Source of the DNA: Chloroflexota bacterium
GTDB lineage: Bacteria; Chloroflexota; Anaerolineae; Anaerolineales; Villigracilaceae
Assembly: GCA_026390015.1 (NCBI GenBank)
Contig: JAPLGS010000074.1
Coordinates: forward strand, 1 to 64,000
Direction: 5' to 3'
DNA: 64,000 nt
The notes beneath the pieces were generated by a model. The model saw only the letters and a list, made by a program, of their open reading frames with translations, made no database searches and was not told the origin of the DNA. Numbering within the stretch: the stretch's first letter is position 1; each line of letters starts with the position of its first letter. Shown here piece after piece: positions 27,001 to 36,525 of the stretch. The translations under genes were made by a program, and so were the position numbers.

Positions 27001-27084
27001 TATTCTCTCTTAAAGTTAATTAAAACTATGTTGATTTTGGATGAGGAACGGCAGTGATTATAGTACAAATTCACTTTTCAGTAG

Positions 27085-29028
27085 TTAATGAATCTGATAG
27101 GGTACATCTGTAATTACCACGCCGGGTTTGGAAAGTAATTCCTTGCGGAGCATTTCTGCTGTTTGCATGTGCAATGCCTTGTAAGCTTGGCTGGATGGAA
27201 TAAATTGCGGGACGACGATGGTGATGGTTTCATTCGACTGTAGGTTTGAAATGATCTCTTCGATATAACCAAGCAACGGTTCCAGAAAGAGGCGATATGG
27301 TGAATCAACAATAACAAGTCTGGTGGCTTTTCCCCAAGTCCCCCACTTTTGCTTGACTTTTTCCGTCTCATCCGTATCTATGGAAATATGCACAGCGGTG
27401 ACATCGTTCGATAACATATTCGCGTATCTCAAAGCAGCCAGAGTCCCTTGATGCAAATTGCTGATAGGGACGATCACCCGATGGCGCCCTGTATAAGGAG
27501 GGGGTTCACCATAATTCTCCAATGTGAGACGGCTGGCGAGCATTTGATAATGTCTGTGAATGAACAGAAATACTCCAACGAGGATGGGAATTAAAATCAA
27601 TACAACCCAGGCTCCCTCGCCAAATTTAGTCACCGCAAAGATGAGCATGACGATGCAAGTGGCAAACGACCCAACACTATTGATGATCATCTTTCCAGTC
27701 CAGCGGGGGTCATGATGCAGGGTGGATCCGCGCTCAACTTTTTCTGCACCGGGCTGAATATGTCCCATTTTCCACCAGCGATGCGTCATGCCGGCTTGAG
27801 ATAATGTAAATGAAAGAAACACACCAATTGCATAGAGGGGAATCAAAGCCGAAACGCTGGCATTAAAAACCACGATCAGACCTGATGCGATCGTGGCAAG
27901 CGAGATGATGCCATACGAATAAACCAATCGACTGCCTTTGAAAGCCAACTGGCGGGGAAGGAAACCATCTGCGGCGACAAGTGCGCTAAGTCGAGGAAAA
28001 TCGGCAAAGGCAGTATTTGCGGCCATAACCAAAATGAGGGTAGTTCCCACGATGGTTCCGATGTACATGAAATTACGACCGCCATAAACAGTACGGGTCA
28101 ACTGTGAAATGACAGTTTCAAATTCTGATGGTACTGCGCCGATATGCACTGATAAAAACGTAATCGCAAGCAACAGAGACCCCAAAATTACCGACATCCA
28201 AATGAGAGTGATGCCCGCGTTGTGGCTGCGCGGTTCCTTGAAAGCCGATATCCCGTTTGAGATAGCCTCTACGCCGGTCAGCGAAGTTGTCCCATTTGAA
28301 AAAGCGCGCAGGATTAAAAATAAAGTGATCGGGTGCAGCACGTTAACTTCAAAATGCGGCGGATCCTGGACTATACCCAGGGAACCGGTTGCATACATAT
28401 ATAAACCAATTCCCGATGTCAGGAAAATCATCGCCAGAAAGAAATAAGTTGGGATCGAAAAAGCGATGCCCGATTCTTTTACTCCCCGCAAGTTGATCAG
28501 CATAATAAAAAGAACCAGCGTTACGGCGATCAATGCCCGATAAGAAAATAGAACTGGATAAGCTGAAACAATTTGAGCGACGCCGGAAGAAATCGAAACT
28601 GAAACCGTCAAAATATAATCTGTCAATAATGCCGCACCAGCGATCAAAGCCGGTATCTCCCCAAGATTATCGCGTGAGACAATGTACGCGCCGCCACCAC
28701 CAGGGTACGCGTGGATGGTTTGCTCGTAAGACAGAGTTAAGATGATCAGCAGGCCAACAATAGCCATCGCCAATGGGAAAGCATAACCCAGCGCCTGTGT
28801 GCCTGCTACCGCGAGGATCGTCAACATTTCCTGAGGCCCATACGCGACTGAAGACATTGCGTCCGACGAAAAAACAGCCAGACCAATGGCTTTTCCAATC
28901 GTCTGGTGTGGCGCGTCTGCGGTTGCTAGAGGACGACCGATCAGATAATGGCTTATATCTCGCGGCGGCACATAATTTGTCGCTCGATGGATGAAGGGTG
29001 AATTTTTATGATCTTCAGGATTTATCAT
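27085..29028 (-). CDS. KimA-like APC-superfamily permease, paralogue
   Basis: 647 residues, with the same layout as its neighbour: N-terminal RDISHYLIGRPLATADAPHQTIGK, helices over about 30-470, and a C-terminal USP-like domain with RHRVIVPISNLHQGTLAALRYA. Long stretches are nearly identical between the two (for example SNETITIVVPQFIPS and YGV/AIGVFLSFTLSQAGM), so this is a tandem duplication. It is the upstream gene of the potassium cluster. The spacing of 84 nt to the next permease shows no terminator. Confidence 0.8.
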   Translation of the reverse strand: MINPEDHKNSPFIHRATNYVPPRDISHYLIGRPLATADAPHQTIGKAIGLAVFSSDAMSSVAYGPQEMLTILAVAGTQALGYAFPLAMAIVGLLIILTLSYEQTIHAYPGGGGAYIVSRDNLGEIPALIAGAALLTDYILTVSVSISSGVAQIVSAYPVLFSYRALIAVTLVLFIMLINLRGVKESGIAFSIPTYFFLAMIFLTSGIGLYMYATGSLGIVQDPPHFEVNVLHPITLFLILRAFSNGTTSLTGVEAISNGISAFKEPRSHNAGITLIWMSVILGSLLLAITFLSVHIGAVPSEFETVISQLTRTVYGGRNFMYIGTIVGTTLILVMAANTAFADFPRLSALVAADGFLPRQLAFKGSRLVYSYGIISLATIASGLIVVFNASVSALIPLYAIGVFLSFTLSQAGMTHRWWKMGHIQPGAEKVERGSTLHHDPRWTGKMIINSVGSFATCIVMLIFAVTKFGEGAWVVLILIPILVGVFLFIHRHYQMLASRLTLENYGEPPPYTGRHRVIVPISNLHQGTLAALRYANMLSNDVTAVHISIDTDETEKVKQKWGTWGKATRLVIVDSPYRLFLEPLLGYIEEIISNLQSNETITIVVPQFIPSSQAYKALHMQTAEMLRKELLSKPGVVITDVPYQIH

Positions 29029-29095
29029 GATAAATAACTCAAAGCCTTTTGAATAAGAGGAAGATTATATCCGAACATAATTGCTAATTGAATTT

Positions 29096-32000
29096 TCAAA
29101 CACGACTGGATCCCTTCGTTTGTGTAAGTGGAATTTGTAAATAGAAAGTGCTGCCTTTGCCAATCTCACTATCCACCCACACGCGTCCACTATGATTGGC
29201 GGTAATCGAATGCACAATGGCAAGCCCCAGTCCGGAGCCAGTTTGAGCGCGCGCTTCGCGTTGTTTGCCGCGATAGAATTTTTCGAATAAATGCGGCAAA
29301 TCATCTGGTGCAATGCCGATGCCAGAATCTGCTATGGAAAAAATTAAATATCCAGGCAGTGACGCTGCGCCGACGGTTACATGCCCGTCCTGCGGAGTAT
29401 ATTTGATGGCGTTTTCCATAAGGTTATAGAGGGCCTGCTGTAAAAGAGTCTGATCCGCCTCCACAGTTTGGGGCATGTCTTTGGGAAGTTCCACGCTCAA
29501 GGTGATATTCTTTTGCGACGCCTGCAATTGCAAGGAAGCGGTTACTTGATCAATGATATTCAACACAATAACGCACTCAATTTGAAGACCAATGCCTATT
29601 TCGATTCGTCCCAGGTCTAGCAAGTTATTCACGAGGTGAGTCATATTCTCCACGCCAGAAACGATCTTTCTGGCATACTCCTGCTGCTGATCGTTCAGCT
29701 CGCCTGCCATGGCTAGCATGGAGGCATATCCGCGCATGAGAGTCAGTGGAGAACGCAAATCATGGCTGACCGTTGCCACGAACTCTGATTTTGTTGAGTC
29801 CAACTCTTTAAAATGAGTCACGTCTCGCATGATACAAACTCGCCCGATCTGACGGCCGTCCACCATCACAGAAGACGCAGTTGCAAGATACGTTCGTTTA
29901 TCTGACAGCTCGATCTCAGCGGATTGATCCTCCGTGGTTGTACCCTGCAGGAGTTCAAGCAGAGGTTTGAGCTTTAAAACTTTTTCAGTTTCCTGCCCAC
30001 TACTTCTTTCCGCATTTTGACCGAGGGCAATTGCCGCGGCGCGATTGGTGAGCAGAAGCCGGTTATGATGATCCGTCACCAGCACCGGATCAGGCGTAGA
30101 GTTGAGAACTGCTTCCAATTGCCTGCGGGATGCTTCCACGTTCAAATACAAATGCGCGTTTGCAACTGCCAGCGCGGCTTGCCCCGCCAGTGTCGTCACG
30201 AAGCGCACATCCGAATCGGAGAACATGCGCGGTTGTTCATATCCCGCCCAGACCACGCCGTAATAACGATTCTCGTGTTGCAACGCCACAGCCAGTAATG
30301 CGAGCGGCTGTTGATATTTTGGGTCCAGAGTTAATTCGCGCGAACGGCTTAGATTTGGGATGACGATCTTTTCCTGTTTTTGGGCCAGCGCGAGAATTTG
30401 GTTATCGAGATGAGCAAAAATATCTTTAACGGCACCCAATGCAAAACGCGACGGCAATTCAATGAACGTATCCGGCAGGATGCTGGGTGAGAGTACCACG
30501 CTGACAGATTTCGCGCCTGTCGAGAGGATCGCATCCAAGATCGGTTTGACAGAATCCTGCATCTCGAGACTGGATGCCACATCTTGACTCACGCGCAGGA
30601 GACGGTTGAGCTCTTCGAGTCGCGCCTGCAAACTGGAGCGCATCTGCTCGAATGCGCGCCGCAATTGACCAACTTCATCGACGCCTTCAATTTGAAGTGG
30701 ATGATCCAGATTGCCATCCGCGATTCGGTTGGCTTCGATTGCCAGGCTTTGCAGTGAATTGGTGACAGCTCGTAAGCCCACCCGCAAAAAGATCAGCGCC
30801 AGCAGCGCTAGAAAAATGATCATCAACGAAAGAGGCATGGCAATGTCAAGCGCAATTTGCTGTGCCTGTTGCGAAGGGACTGTCAACACGATCGCCCAAG
30901 GACGCCCGATCACAGGCTGGTAGTAAACTAACTGACGTGTACCATCTGTCGCAGTATCATCATAAAAGAAGGTTTGATTGCCATGCTGGCCGGTGTATTG
31001 AGTCAGTAGCTGAGTCTTGTCTGAATGATAAATGATCTGGTTATTTTCATTTATTAAAATACCAGTTCCATCCAGATTGCGCATGTTGTCGAGACTGTTG
31101 ATGAGCGGCTGCGTCAGCGGATTAGTTGACAAAGTAGTGCGGCCGATCAAGACACGTTGGATAGCGTTTGATGGATCCTTAATGACGATCATAAATGAAA
31201 CGCGCGGCGCATCCTCTATGGAGTTGGGCGCGATCGAATAGATCTGCGTGAGCACCCCGTTGACCGCCAATAACCTTCCCGACTCTTCATCAGAATATAA
31301 AATAAAACTTGCTTCATTTATTGAGTCCGGATAGCCTGCTACAAAAGTTTTGTCTCTGGCGTTTAGCACAATGAATTGGTCAAAATAGGGAACGGTTTGC
31401 ATGCGTAATTTTAAGAAAGATCTCAACTCTTCGCCACTGTCGTTTAATAGATTCGGCTCAGACGCAAGTTGCACTGCCAGGTTCTGTCCTGTTTCGAGGA
31501 AGAATGGCACACTCTGCGCGGCAGATTCTCCAATACTGGAAAGACGGTCTGCCAGCATTTCACGCGCCGCGCGGCCTGCCACCACCCAATCACCGATCAG
31601 TAATGTTAAAAACAAAAGGGAAATGAATGTGCCCACCGTGAAAAGAAAACGTGATTCCAGACTCTTTTCAGCGGGTGATGGCTGCAAAGGTTGTTGTCTG
31701 CCCCAGGCTGCTGGGAAGGCCGTCGAAATGATCTGCGCCACAATTCCGGCTATCAGTATTTCTCCGCCAAAAGTAATGGATGTTACGCTTGCATTGCTTA
31801 GCGCAAAATCAAGTCTGGCGGTGGCCGGCGCGGAAATATCCACGCTCCATTGGGTGAATAATGAACTGATGATATAAAATAATAAATGAAATGGGATCAA
31901 CAATAAAGCGCCAACAAGCGGCTGGCGCAAATATTTATAGAAGGCAGTGCGGTAGCGCTGGCGTATATTCACCGAAAACCACGCACCCATCAGCGCAAGC

Positions 32001-32407
32001 TCAATGATGGAAAAAAGTGAATATGTATTCCATACGCCGCGCAAAAGCCCTGAGAGTGCACCGAGGATGGCCGCCCCAAAGGGTCCCAGCAATCCTCCGG
32101 CTAACATCCACGGGATGGCAGAAAAAATCATCAACGCTGAACCAGGTGCCTCGGCCGGCACCCCGGGCAAAGGTCGGGCGGATGCGGAATTTAGTCTGAG
32201 TCCAATAAATAGGCTGGTGACCGGTATCAGAATCAGCAAGCCGATAAAGAATCCCCACTCGCGCCTTTTCCAGGCTGGTTGATATTTACGCCAGCCGCCC
32301 AACGCGTAGACCAACGTCCCCAGAAAAAATATCCATACCAGCCAGCCTGTGATCGTGGGCGGGGCTGGGAAGGCGATGCCAGAAAGAAGTGTGAAAATAA
32401 AACTCAT
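29096..32407 (-). CDS. Large hybrid-sensing membrane histidine kinase
   Basis: 1103 residues. An N-terminal block of about six membrane helices (1-250) is followed by a seventh helix (255-280), an extracytoplasmic dCache-like region (about 285-540) and another helix. Then come HAMP (about 565-615), GAF (about 630-790), PAS (about 790-880), HisKA with H882 in VSHDLRSPLTL, and an HATPase domain (NLMENAIKYTP, ADSGIGIAPDD, GSGLGLAIV). It should autophosphorylate at H882. No response regulator is in the window, so it is an orphan here. It lies upstream of the potassium genes in the same direction and may respond to osmotic or ionic cues, which is only inference. Confidence 0.88.
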   Translation of the reverse strand: MSFIFTLLSGIAFPAPPTITGWLVWIFFLGTLVYALGGWRKYQPAWKRREWGFFIGLLILIPVTSLFIGLRLNSASARPLPGVPAEAPGSALMIFSAIPWMLAGGLLGPFGAAILGALSGLLRGVWNTYSLFSIIELALMGAWFSVNIRQRYRTAFYKYLRQPLVGALLLIPFHLLFYIISSLFTQWSVDISAPATARLDFALSNASVTSITFGGEILIAGIVAQIISTAFPAAWGRQQPLQPSPAEKSLESRFLFTVGTFISLLFLTLLIGDWVVAGRAAREMLADRLSSIGESAAQSVPFFLETGQNLAVQLASEPNLLNDSGEELRSFLKLRMQTVPYFDQFIVLNARDKTFVAGYPDSINEASFILYSDEESGRLLAVNGVLTQIYSIAPNSIEDAPRVSFMIVIKDPSNAIQRVLIGRTTLSTNPLTQPLINSLDNMRNLDGTGILINENNQIIYHSDKTQLLTQYTGQHGNQTFFYDDTATDGTRQLVYYQPVIGRPWAIVLTVPSQQAQQIALDIAMPLSLMIIFLALLALIFLRVGLRAVTNSLQSLAIEANRIADGNLDHPLQIEGVDEVGQLRRAFEQMRSSLQARLEELNRLLRVSQDVASSLEMQDSVKPILDAILSTGAKSVSVVLSPSILPDTFIELPSRFALGAVKDIFAHLDNQILALAQKQEKIVIPNLSRSRELTLDPKYQQPLALLAVALQHENRYYGVVWAGYEQPRMFSDSDVRFVTTLAGQAALAVANAHLYLNVEASRRQLEAVLNSTPDPVLVTDHHNRLLLTNRAAAIALGQNAERSSGQETEKVLKLKPLLELLQGTTTEDQSAEIELSDKRTYLATASSVMVDGRQIGRVCIMRDVTHFKELDSTKSEFVATVSHDLRSPLTLMRGYASMLAMAGELNDQQQEYARKIVSGVENMTHLVNNLLDLGRIEIGIGLQIECVIVLNIIDQVTASLQLQASQKNITLSVELPKDMPQTVEADQTLLQQALYNLMENAIKYTPQDGHVTVGAASLPGYLIFSIADSGIGIAPDDLPHLFEKFYRGKQREARAQTGSGLGLAIVHSITANHSGRVWVDSEIGKGSTFYLQIPLTQTKGSSRV

Positions 32408-32500
32408 CTCTGTGAATTATAGCCGTAAAAAACATCTGTAATGGATGGTAAGAATTGGCTGTAGTGATTTTGATTTTCCCCAGTGAATTTTGGTGGGTAA

Positions 32501-32547
32501 ACAAGTGGATTGGCAGCAGACTCTGCTGCCAATCCACTTGTTTTTTT
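32501..32547. terminator. Strong terminator between permease and kinase genes
   Basis: ACAAGTGGATTGGCAGCAG pairs perfectly (19 bp) with its complement around ACT and is followed on the plus strand by seven T. On the minus strand, which the genes use, it ends the permease transcript about 5 nt after the stop, with a weaker T-tract. Confidence 0.85.
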
Positions 32548-33934
32548 AATTACCGCGGACTACGGGAGGTTTGAACACTAGGAAGATCGAGTTGATGAAG
32601 ATGCCTGCTATAGCCGCGAAGACAATTGCAGGAATGCCATTTGGGAAGAGGAACGGTACCTGGAACGGGAATACACCATTGGGCAGGGCCAGGTTGCCGC
32701 CGATACCACAAATCAGAATGATAGCGCCAATTGCCAATTGCTTCGGGTCGAACAGGTTGACCTTCTCTGATTGGATGAGCGCGACGCCTTGCATCCCGAT
32801 GATACCGAACAGGTAAATACTCAACCCGCCGACGACAGCCGCAGGCATGGTGTTGACCAACTCTACGAGTTTGGCAAAAAATCCGAACACGATCGCCATG
32901 CCGCCGGCAACCATCAACACTGACGTGGAATAGTTACGTGTGATGGCCATCAACGAATTGTTCTCGCCGTAGTTCGTGCCTGCCGAGCCGCCCAGCAAAC
33001 CGACTATGATGTCGTCGGCGCCATCTGCAACCAGATTGAGACCGACAAGTTCCTTGATGTTATAAGGCTTGCGTCCCATTTCAGTGGCGAGATCGTCAAT
33101 ATACAGACTCATTTGATACAAGTGAGCCGTGGATTCAGGTACTGTTGCAATGAAGATCAGCGCGATGCTCAAAGCCATGCCCCAGGCGTTGGGGTCGTTG
33201 AACGCAGGGAAAGTCCAATGCGGCACTGCGAACCAGGGGGAAGCAACAACTTTTTCAAAATGAACCAGGCCAAATGGAATGGCTACCAGATAGCCAAAAA
33301 TTGCACCAAGCAATATCGGTAACATGCCGATCAAACCCTTACCTTGCAGATAAACAGAGAAAAGGATGGTCGCGATCAATGTGATGAAAGCTACTGCCCA
33401 CGTTGCGGCCGCCATTTCAGGAGCCGCCCAATTGCCAGCGTTGCCCAAAGCCGCATTGGCCAGCGCGATACCGATTACCATAGCCATCGAGCCTGTCACG
33501 ATCGGAGGCAAAACACGATCGAGCGCGGCTTTGCCAATCCGCATGATAAGAAAGCCAACTCCGATCTCAAACACTGCAGTGAGAATAATCCCGACTTGCA
33601 CGATACGCACTCCCTCCGGGCAGTAAACCTGTGTTGGGTCACTGAAGCAGGCTGGAGCGAATTTGCTCATGACCGTGATGATCACTGCAATATATGAAAA
33701 TGACGAACCGTAGTACATTGGGATCTTGCGTTTTGAAACCAATAACGCAATGATCGTGCCGAGTCCTGATGCAAGTAAAGTAATGCCCACATCGAACTTG
33801 GTCAGAATGGCAACCAGCACTGTGGCGGGGAACATCGTCAGGAATTGTTGGAAGCCGAGACTGAGCATGGCTCCAAGGGGCGGGGTATCATCAGGCAGGA
33901 AGCCGATGATGGGGGACTTTTTTTCTGCAGACAT
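32546..33934 (-). CDS. Uracil/xanthine permease (NCS2 family)
   Basis: 462 residues from the ATG at 33934, chosen for AAAGGAG five nt upstream; a TTG nine codons earlier lacks a site. There are 14 predicted helices. LGFQQFLTMFPATVLV and the segment GLLGGSAGTNYGENNSLMAITRNYS fit the conserved family motifs (the Gln/Glu and Asn-rich TM10 region). It would import uracil or xanthine with protons. The N-terminal start and pyr genes nearby make uracil (uraA) plausible, but the substrate is not decided. The mRNA leader has two hairpins, the second terminator-like. Confidence 0.86.
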   Translation of the reverse strand: MSAEKKSPIIGFLPDDTPPLGAMLSLGFQQFLTMFPATVLVAILTKFDVGITLLASGLGTIIALLVSKRKIPMYYGSSFSYIAVIITVMSKFAPACFSDPTQVYCPEGVRIVQVGIILTAVFEIGVGFLIMRIGKAALDRVLPPIVTGSMAMVIGIALANAALGNAGNWAAPEMAAATWAVAFITLIATILFSVYLQGKGLIGMLPILLGAIFGYLVAIPFGLVHFEKVVASPWFAVPHWTFPAFNDPNAWGMALSIALIFIATVPESTAHLYQMSLYIDDLATEMGRKPYNIKELVGLNLVADGADDIIVGLLGGSAGTNYGENNSLMAITRNYSTSVLMVAGGMAIVFGFFAKLVELVNTMPAAVVGGLSIYLFGIIGMQGVALIQSEKVNLFDPKQLAIGAIILICGIGGNLALPNGVFPFQVPFLFPNGIPAIVFAAIAGIFINSIFLVFKPPVVRGN

Positions 33935-33959
33935 ATTCTCTCCTTTGGGTTGTGTGGAC

Positions 33960-34053
33960 AAAAAAAAGAGCCGCCAAAAGCGACTCTCTAATTACCAAAA
34001 GTAGAAACGATCATTCCGAAGAAGTGTTGATGAAAGTTGGCTTTGCTTCGGAA
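33960..34053 (-). promoter_or_regulatory. Leader of the nucleobase permease: two hairpins, possible attenuator
   Basis: In transcript order, TTCCGAAG pairs with CTTCGGAA (34014-34053, loop 24 nt), then AGAGTCGC pairs with GCGGCTCT (33967-33987, one U-G) and is followed by nine T ending about 25 nt before the start codon. A promoter lies upstream (34076-34103), so termination here would shut off the gene. I did not see the PyrR-binding consensus or a purine riboswitch core. Confidence 0.6.
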
Positions 34054-34075
34054 GATTACTGGCATGTTGGGACTG

Positions 34076-34103
34076 ATTTTATCTAGGTGATGAATTCTGT
34101 CAA
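34076..34103 (-). promoter_or_regulatory. Promoter of the nucleobase permease
   Basis: On the minus strand TTGACA (34098-34103), a 16-nt spacer, TAAAAT (34076-34081). The leader is about 135 nt. Confidence 0.65.
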
Positions 34104-34188
34104 GGGAGTGGAGAATATTGATTTGACAGCGGCCACCTAAAGGCTGACGCTGAGCACGGTCGAAGTGTCAGAATTGATGCGGGAGGTC

Positions 34189-34231
34189 GTGACAATTGTC
34201 ACTGAAAGGAAAAAAAGTCCGCTGTTATAAT
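34189..34231 (+). promoter_or_regulatory. icd promoter region with 14-bp palindrome
   Basis: A perfect palindrome GTGACAATTGTCAC (34189-34202) lies immediately upstream of the -35 position of a TATAAT -10 box (34226-34231). It is a candidate operator for icd. The sequence 34104-34188 of this 327-bp intergenic gap holds only a decayed dispersed-repeat motif (CTGAGCACGGTCGAAG). Confidence 0.5.
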
Positions 34232-34261
34232 CCATCAAAATAAATCAAAGGAGAAAGATAA

Positions 34262-35662
34262 ATGGCTTACACACAGGTAACAGTCCCCGCAGGTGGGGCG
34301 AAGATCACGATTGAAAAAGGGAAACTGAATGTTCCAAATAATCCGATCATCCCGTTCGTTGAAGGCGATGGCACCGGGCGCGACATCTGGCGCGCATCAG
34401 TGCGCGTGTTCGATGCGGCGGTTGAGAAAGCCTACGGCGGCACGCGCAAGATCCATTGGATGGAAGTGTACGCGGGCGAGAAGCCGTTCAAAATGTTCCA
34501 AAGCTGGCTGCCCGATGAAACCGTTGAAGCGTTCAAGGAATTTTTGGTCGGCATCAAAGGCCCGTTGACCACACCGATCGGCGGCGGTATTCGTTCATTG
34601 AATGTTGCGCTTCGTAAACTGCTGGATTTGTATGTTTGCCTGCGCCCTGTGCGTTGGTACACAGGCGTGCCATCTCCAGTGAAGCACCCTGAGCATGTGG
34701 ATATGGTCATCTTCCGAGAGAACACTGAAGATATTTATACCGGCATTGAATTCCAGTATGGCACCGAAGACAACACCAAGTTCATGCAAATGTTCAAGGA
34801 AGCCTTCCCGAAAGAATACGCCAAGATGCGTTTCCCTGAAACAGCCGGCATCGGCATCAAACCAGTTTCTGTTGAAGGCACGGAGCGCCTCGTGCGCGCT
34901 GCTGTTCAATGGGCTTTGCTGAACAAACGCAAGAGCGTGAATTTTGTGCATAAGGGTAATATTATGAAATACACCGAAGGCGCGTTTAAGGATTGGGGTT
35001 ATGCGCTTGCCAAACGCGAGTTCCGCAATGAGATCGTCACCGAGCGCGAGACTTGGATTTTGGGAAACAAAGAATCCAAAGCAGACTTGAGCATTGAAGA
35101 TAACGCGAAGGCGATTGACCCCGGCTTTGACATGATGTCGCCTGCACAACAAAATGACATCAAAGGCGAAGTGGAAGAAGCCATGAAACTGTGGGATACA
35201 CATGGCGAAGGCAAATGGAAGAAGATGCTGCTGATCAAAGACTCCATCGCCGATGTGAGCCTGCAATTCACGCTCATCCGCCCGAAGGATTACGATGTGA
35301 TCGCCACTTTGAATCTCAACGGTGACTATCTCTCCGATGCTTTGGCTGCGCAGGTTGGCGGTATTGGAATCGCTCCGGGCGCGAACATCAACTATGTAAC
35401 AGGTCACGCCATCTTTGAAGCGACTCACGGCACTGCACCCAAGTATGCTGATCTCGATAAAGTGAATCCCGGCTCAGTCATTCTCTCCGGCGAAATGATG
35501 TTCCGCTATATGGGCTGGGGTGAAGTTGCCGACCTGATCGTCAAGGGTATGGAAGGCGCTGTCGCAGCCAAGACTGTGACTTATGACTTCGCCCGTTTGA
35601 TGAACGGCGCAACCGAAGTCAAATGCTCCGAGTTTGGTGACGCGATCATCAAGCACATGTAA
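34262..35662 (+). CDS. icd: NADP-dependent isocitrate dehydrogenase
   Basis: 466 residues, somewhat longer than the 416-residue E. coli enzyme. It oxidatively decarboxylates isocitrate to 2-oxoglutarate. [13 protein letters not shown] contains the substrate-site Ser, [13 protein letters not shown] and [14 protein letters not shown]-type motifs line the active site, and [17 protein letters not shown] has the Lys-Tyr pair that favours NADP. Residues about 255-310 carry an acidic insertion relative to the E. coli form. AAGGAG precedes the ATG, and a terminator follows. Together with gdhA and sdh it points to a TCA-type respiratory metabolism. Confidence 0.95.
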   Translation: MAYTQVTVPAGGAKITIEKGKLNVPNNPIIPFVEGDGTGRDIWRASVRVFDAAVEKAYGGTRKIHWMEVYAGEKPFKMFQSWLPDETVEAFKEFLVGIKGPLTTPIGGGIRSLNVALRKLLDLYVCLRPVRWYTGVPSPVKHPEHVDMVIFRENTEDIYTGIEFQYGTEDNTKFMQMFKEAFPKEYAKMRFPETAGIGIKPVSVEGTERLVRAAVQWALLNKRKSVNFVHKGNIMKYTEGAFKDWGYALAKREFRNEIVTERETWILGNKESKADLSIEDNAKAIDPGFDMMSPAQQNDIKGEVEEAMKLWDTHGEGKWKKMLLIKDSIADVSLQFTLIRPKDYDVIATLNLNGDYLSDALAAQVGGIGIAPGANINYVTGHAIFEATHGTAPKYADLDKVNPGSVILSGEMMFRYMGWGEVADLIVKGMEGAVAAKTVTYDFARLMNGATEVKCSEFGDAIIKHM

Positions 35663-35690
35663 CAAATAAACAACTCTCTTTGTTTGAAAT

Positions 35691-35730
35691 ATAAAATCAC
35701 CGAGGCTAATCTGGTCTCGGTGATTTTATT
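35691..35730 (+). terminator. Terminator after icd
   Basis: ATAAAATCACCGAG pairs with CTCGGTGATTTTAT around an 11-nt loop. Confidence 0.85.
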
Positions 35731-35787
35731 GTGGTGTATCATTGCCCAAAGAAATAGTTGTATCCATTTTATTCATAAGAGGAAGAA

Positions 35788-36135
35788 ATGAACATCATTG
35801 TAAACATCATTATCGGTATAGTGGCACTTTTGCATGGTTACTTTCTCATACTTGAAATGTTCCTATGGGAAAAACCTGCAGGCCGCAAATCCTTCCGCAC
35901 CACTGCGGAATTCGCGGCACAGTCCAAAACGCTGGCGGCGAATCAAGGGCTGTATAACGGCTTCCTCGCGGCAGGGCTGGTCTGGAGTCTCTTCGCAGAT
36001 CAGCCAGTGAAGATATTTTTCTTAAGTTGTGTCATCATTGCGGGACTCTTTGGCGCGTTCACGGTCAGCAAAAGGATATTTTATATTCAAGCATTGCCAG
36101 CTTTGATCGGGCTGGTGCTTCTCTTGGTGGCATAG
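35788..36135 (+). CDS. DUF1304 family membrane protein
   Basis: 115 residues with four predicted helices. The signature is the early LLHGYFLILEMFLWEKP, followed by NQGLYNGFLAAGL, as in DUF1304 proteins of unknown function, often beside stress genes. AAGAGGAAGAA precedes the ATG. It is followed by a palindrome and a terminator, so it is monocistronic. Confidence 0.8.
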   Translation: MNIIVNIIIGIVALLHGYFLILEMFLWEKPAGRKSFRTTAEFAAQSKTLAANQGLYNGFLAAGLVWSLFADQPVKIFFLSCVIIAGLFGAFTVSKRIFYIQALPALIGLVLLLVA

Positions 36136-36138
36136 ATT

Positions 36139-36154
36139 CTTGTAAATTTACAAG
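36139..36154. repeat. 16-bp perfect palindrome CTTGTAAATTTACAAG
   Basis: Located 3 nt after the DUF1304 stop codon and just before its terminator. It could be an operator for the downstream DUF4160 gene or part of the terminator structure. Confidence 0.4.
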
Positions 36155-36158
36155 AATA

Positions 36159-36192
36159 AAAGTTGGAATGTAAAAGTCCCAACTTTGTTTTT
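36159..36192 (+). terminator. Terminator after the DUF1304 gene
   Basis: AAAGTTGG pairs with CCAACTTT around a 12-nt loop and is followed by GTTTTTT. Confidence 0.8.
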
Positions 36193-36270
36193 TATCAAAT
36201 CAAGTGCAGTTTCTAAAAGTAGTTATAATATGCAAGGCTCCCGAAAAAAAATATTCATTAGGAAATTTCA

Positions 36271-36525
36271 ATGCCAACTGCTTTACGGATCGGTCAATAT
36301 CGTTTTTACTTTTATTCTTATGATTGCGGTGAGCCCCGTCACATGCATCTGGATCGTGAAAACATGAGCGCAAAAATCTGGCTTGACCCCCTTGTTTCAC
36401 TTGCTGAAAATCATGGTTACAATCGAAAAGAATTGCGTGACATTGAAAGAATTGCAACAGAGAATCTGGAGAAATTAAGAAATGAATGGGACTCTTTCTG
36501 TAGTGGTAACCCTAAACCTGCCTAG
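36271..36525 (+). CDS. DUF4160 protein (toxin-antitoxin-like pair)
   Basis: 84 residues. IGQYRFYFYSYDCGEPRHMHLDREN is the family signature with its conserved E-P-x-H-x-H. DUF4160 genes almost always precede a DUF2442 gene and are treated as a putative toxin-antitoxin pair, although activity is not established. The end overlaps the DUF2442 start by 44 nt. Preceded by an AGGAAATTTCA stretch. Confidence 0.8.
   Translation: MPTALRIGQYRFYFYSYDCGEPRHMHLDRENMSAKIWLDPLVSLAENHGYNRKELRDIERIATENLEKLRNEWDSFCSGNPKPA

Noticed and set aside
33935-34103. PyrR-regulated attenuator or purine riboswitch in the permease leader
   Set aside because: Neither the PyrR anti-antiterminator consensus nor the conserved purine-riboswitch core was found; only the hairpins are reported.
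34595-35428. 277-residue minus-strand frame over icd
   Set aside because: Entirely antisense to icd, with low-complexity His/Phe/Leu composition typical of shadow frames.
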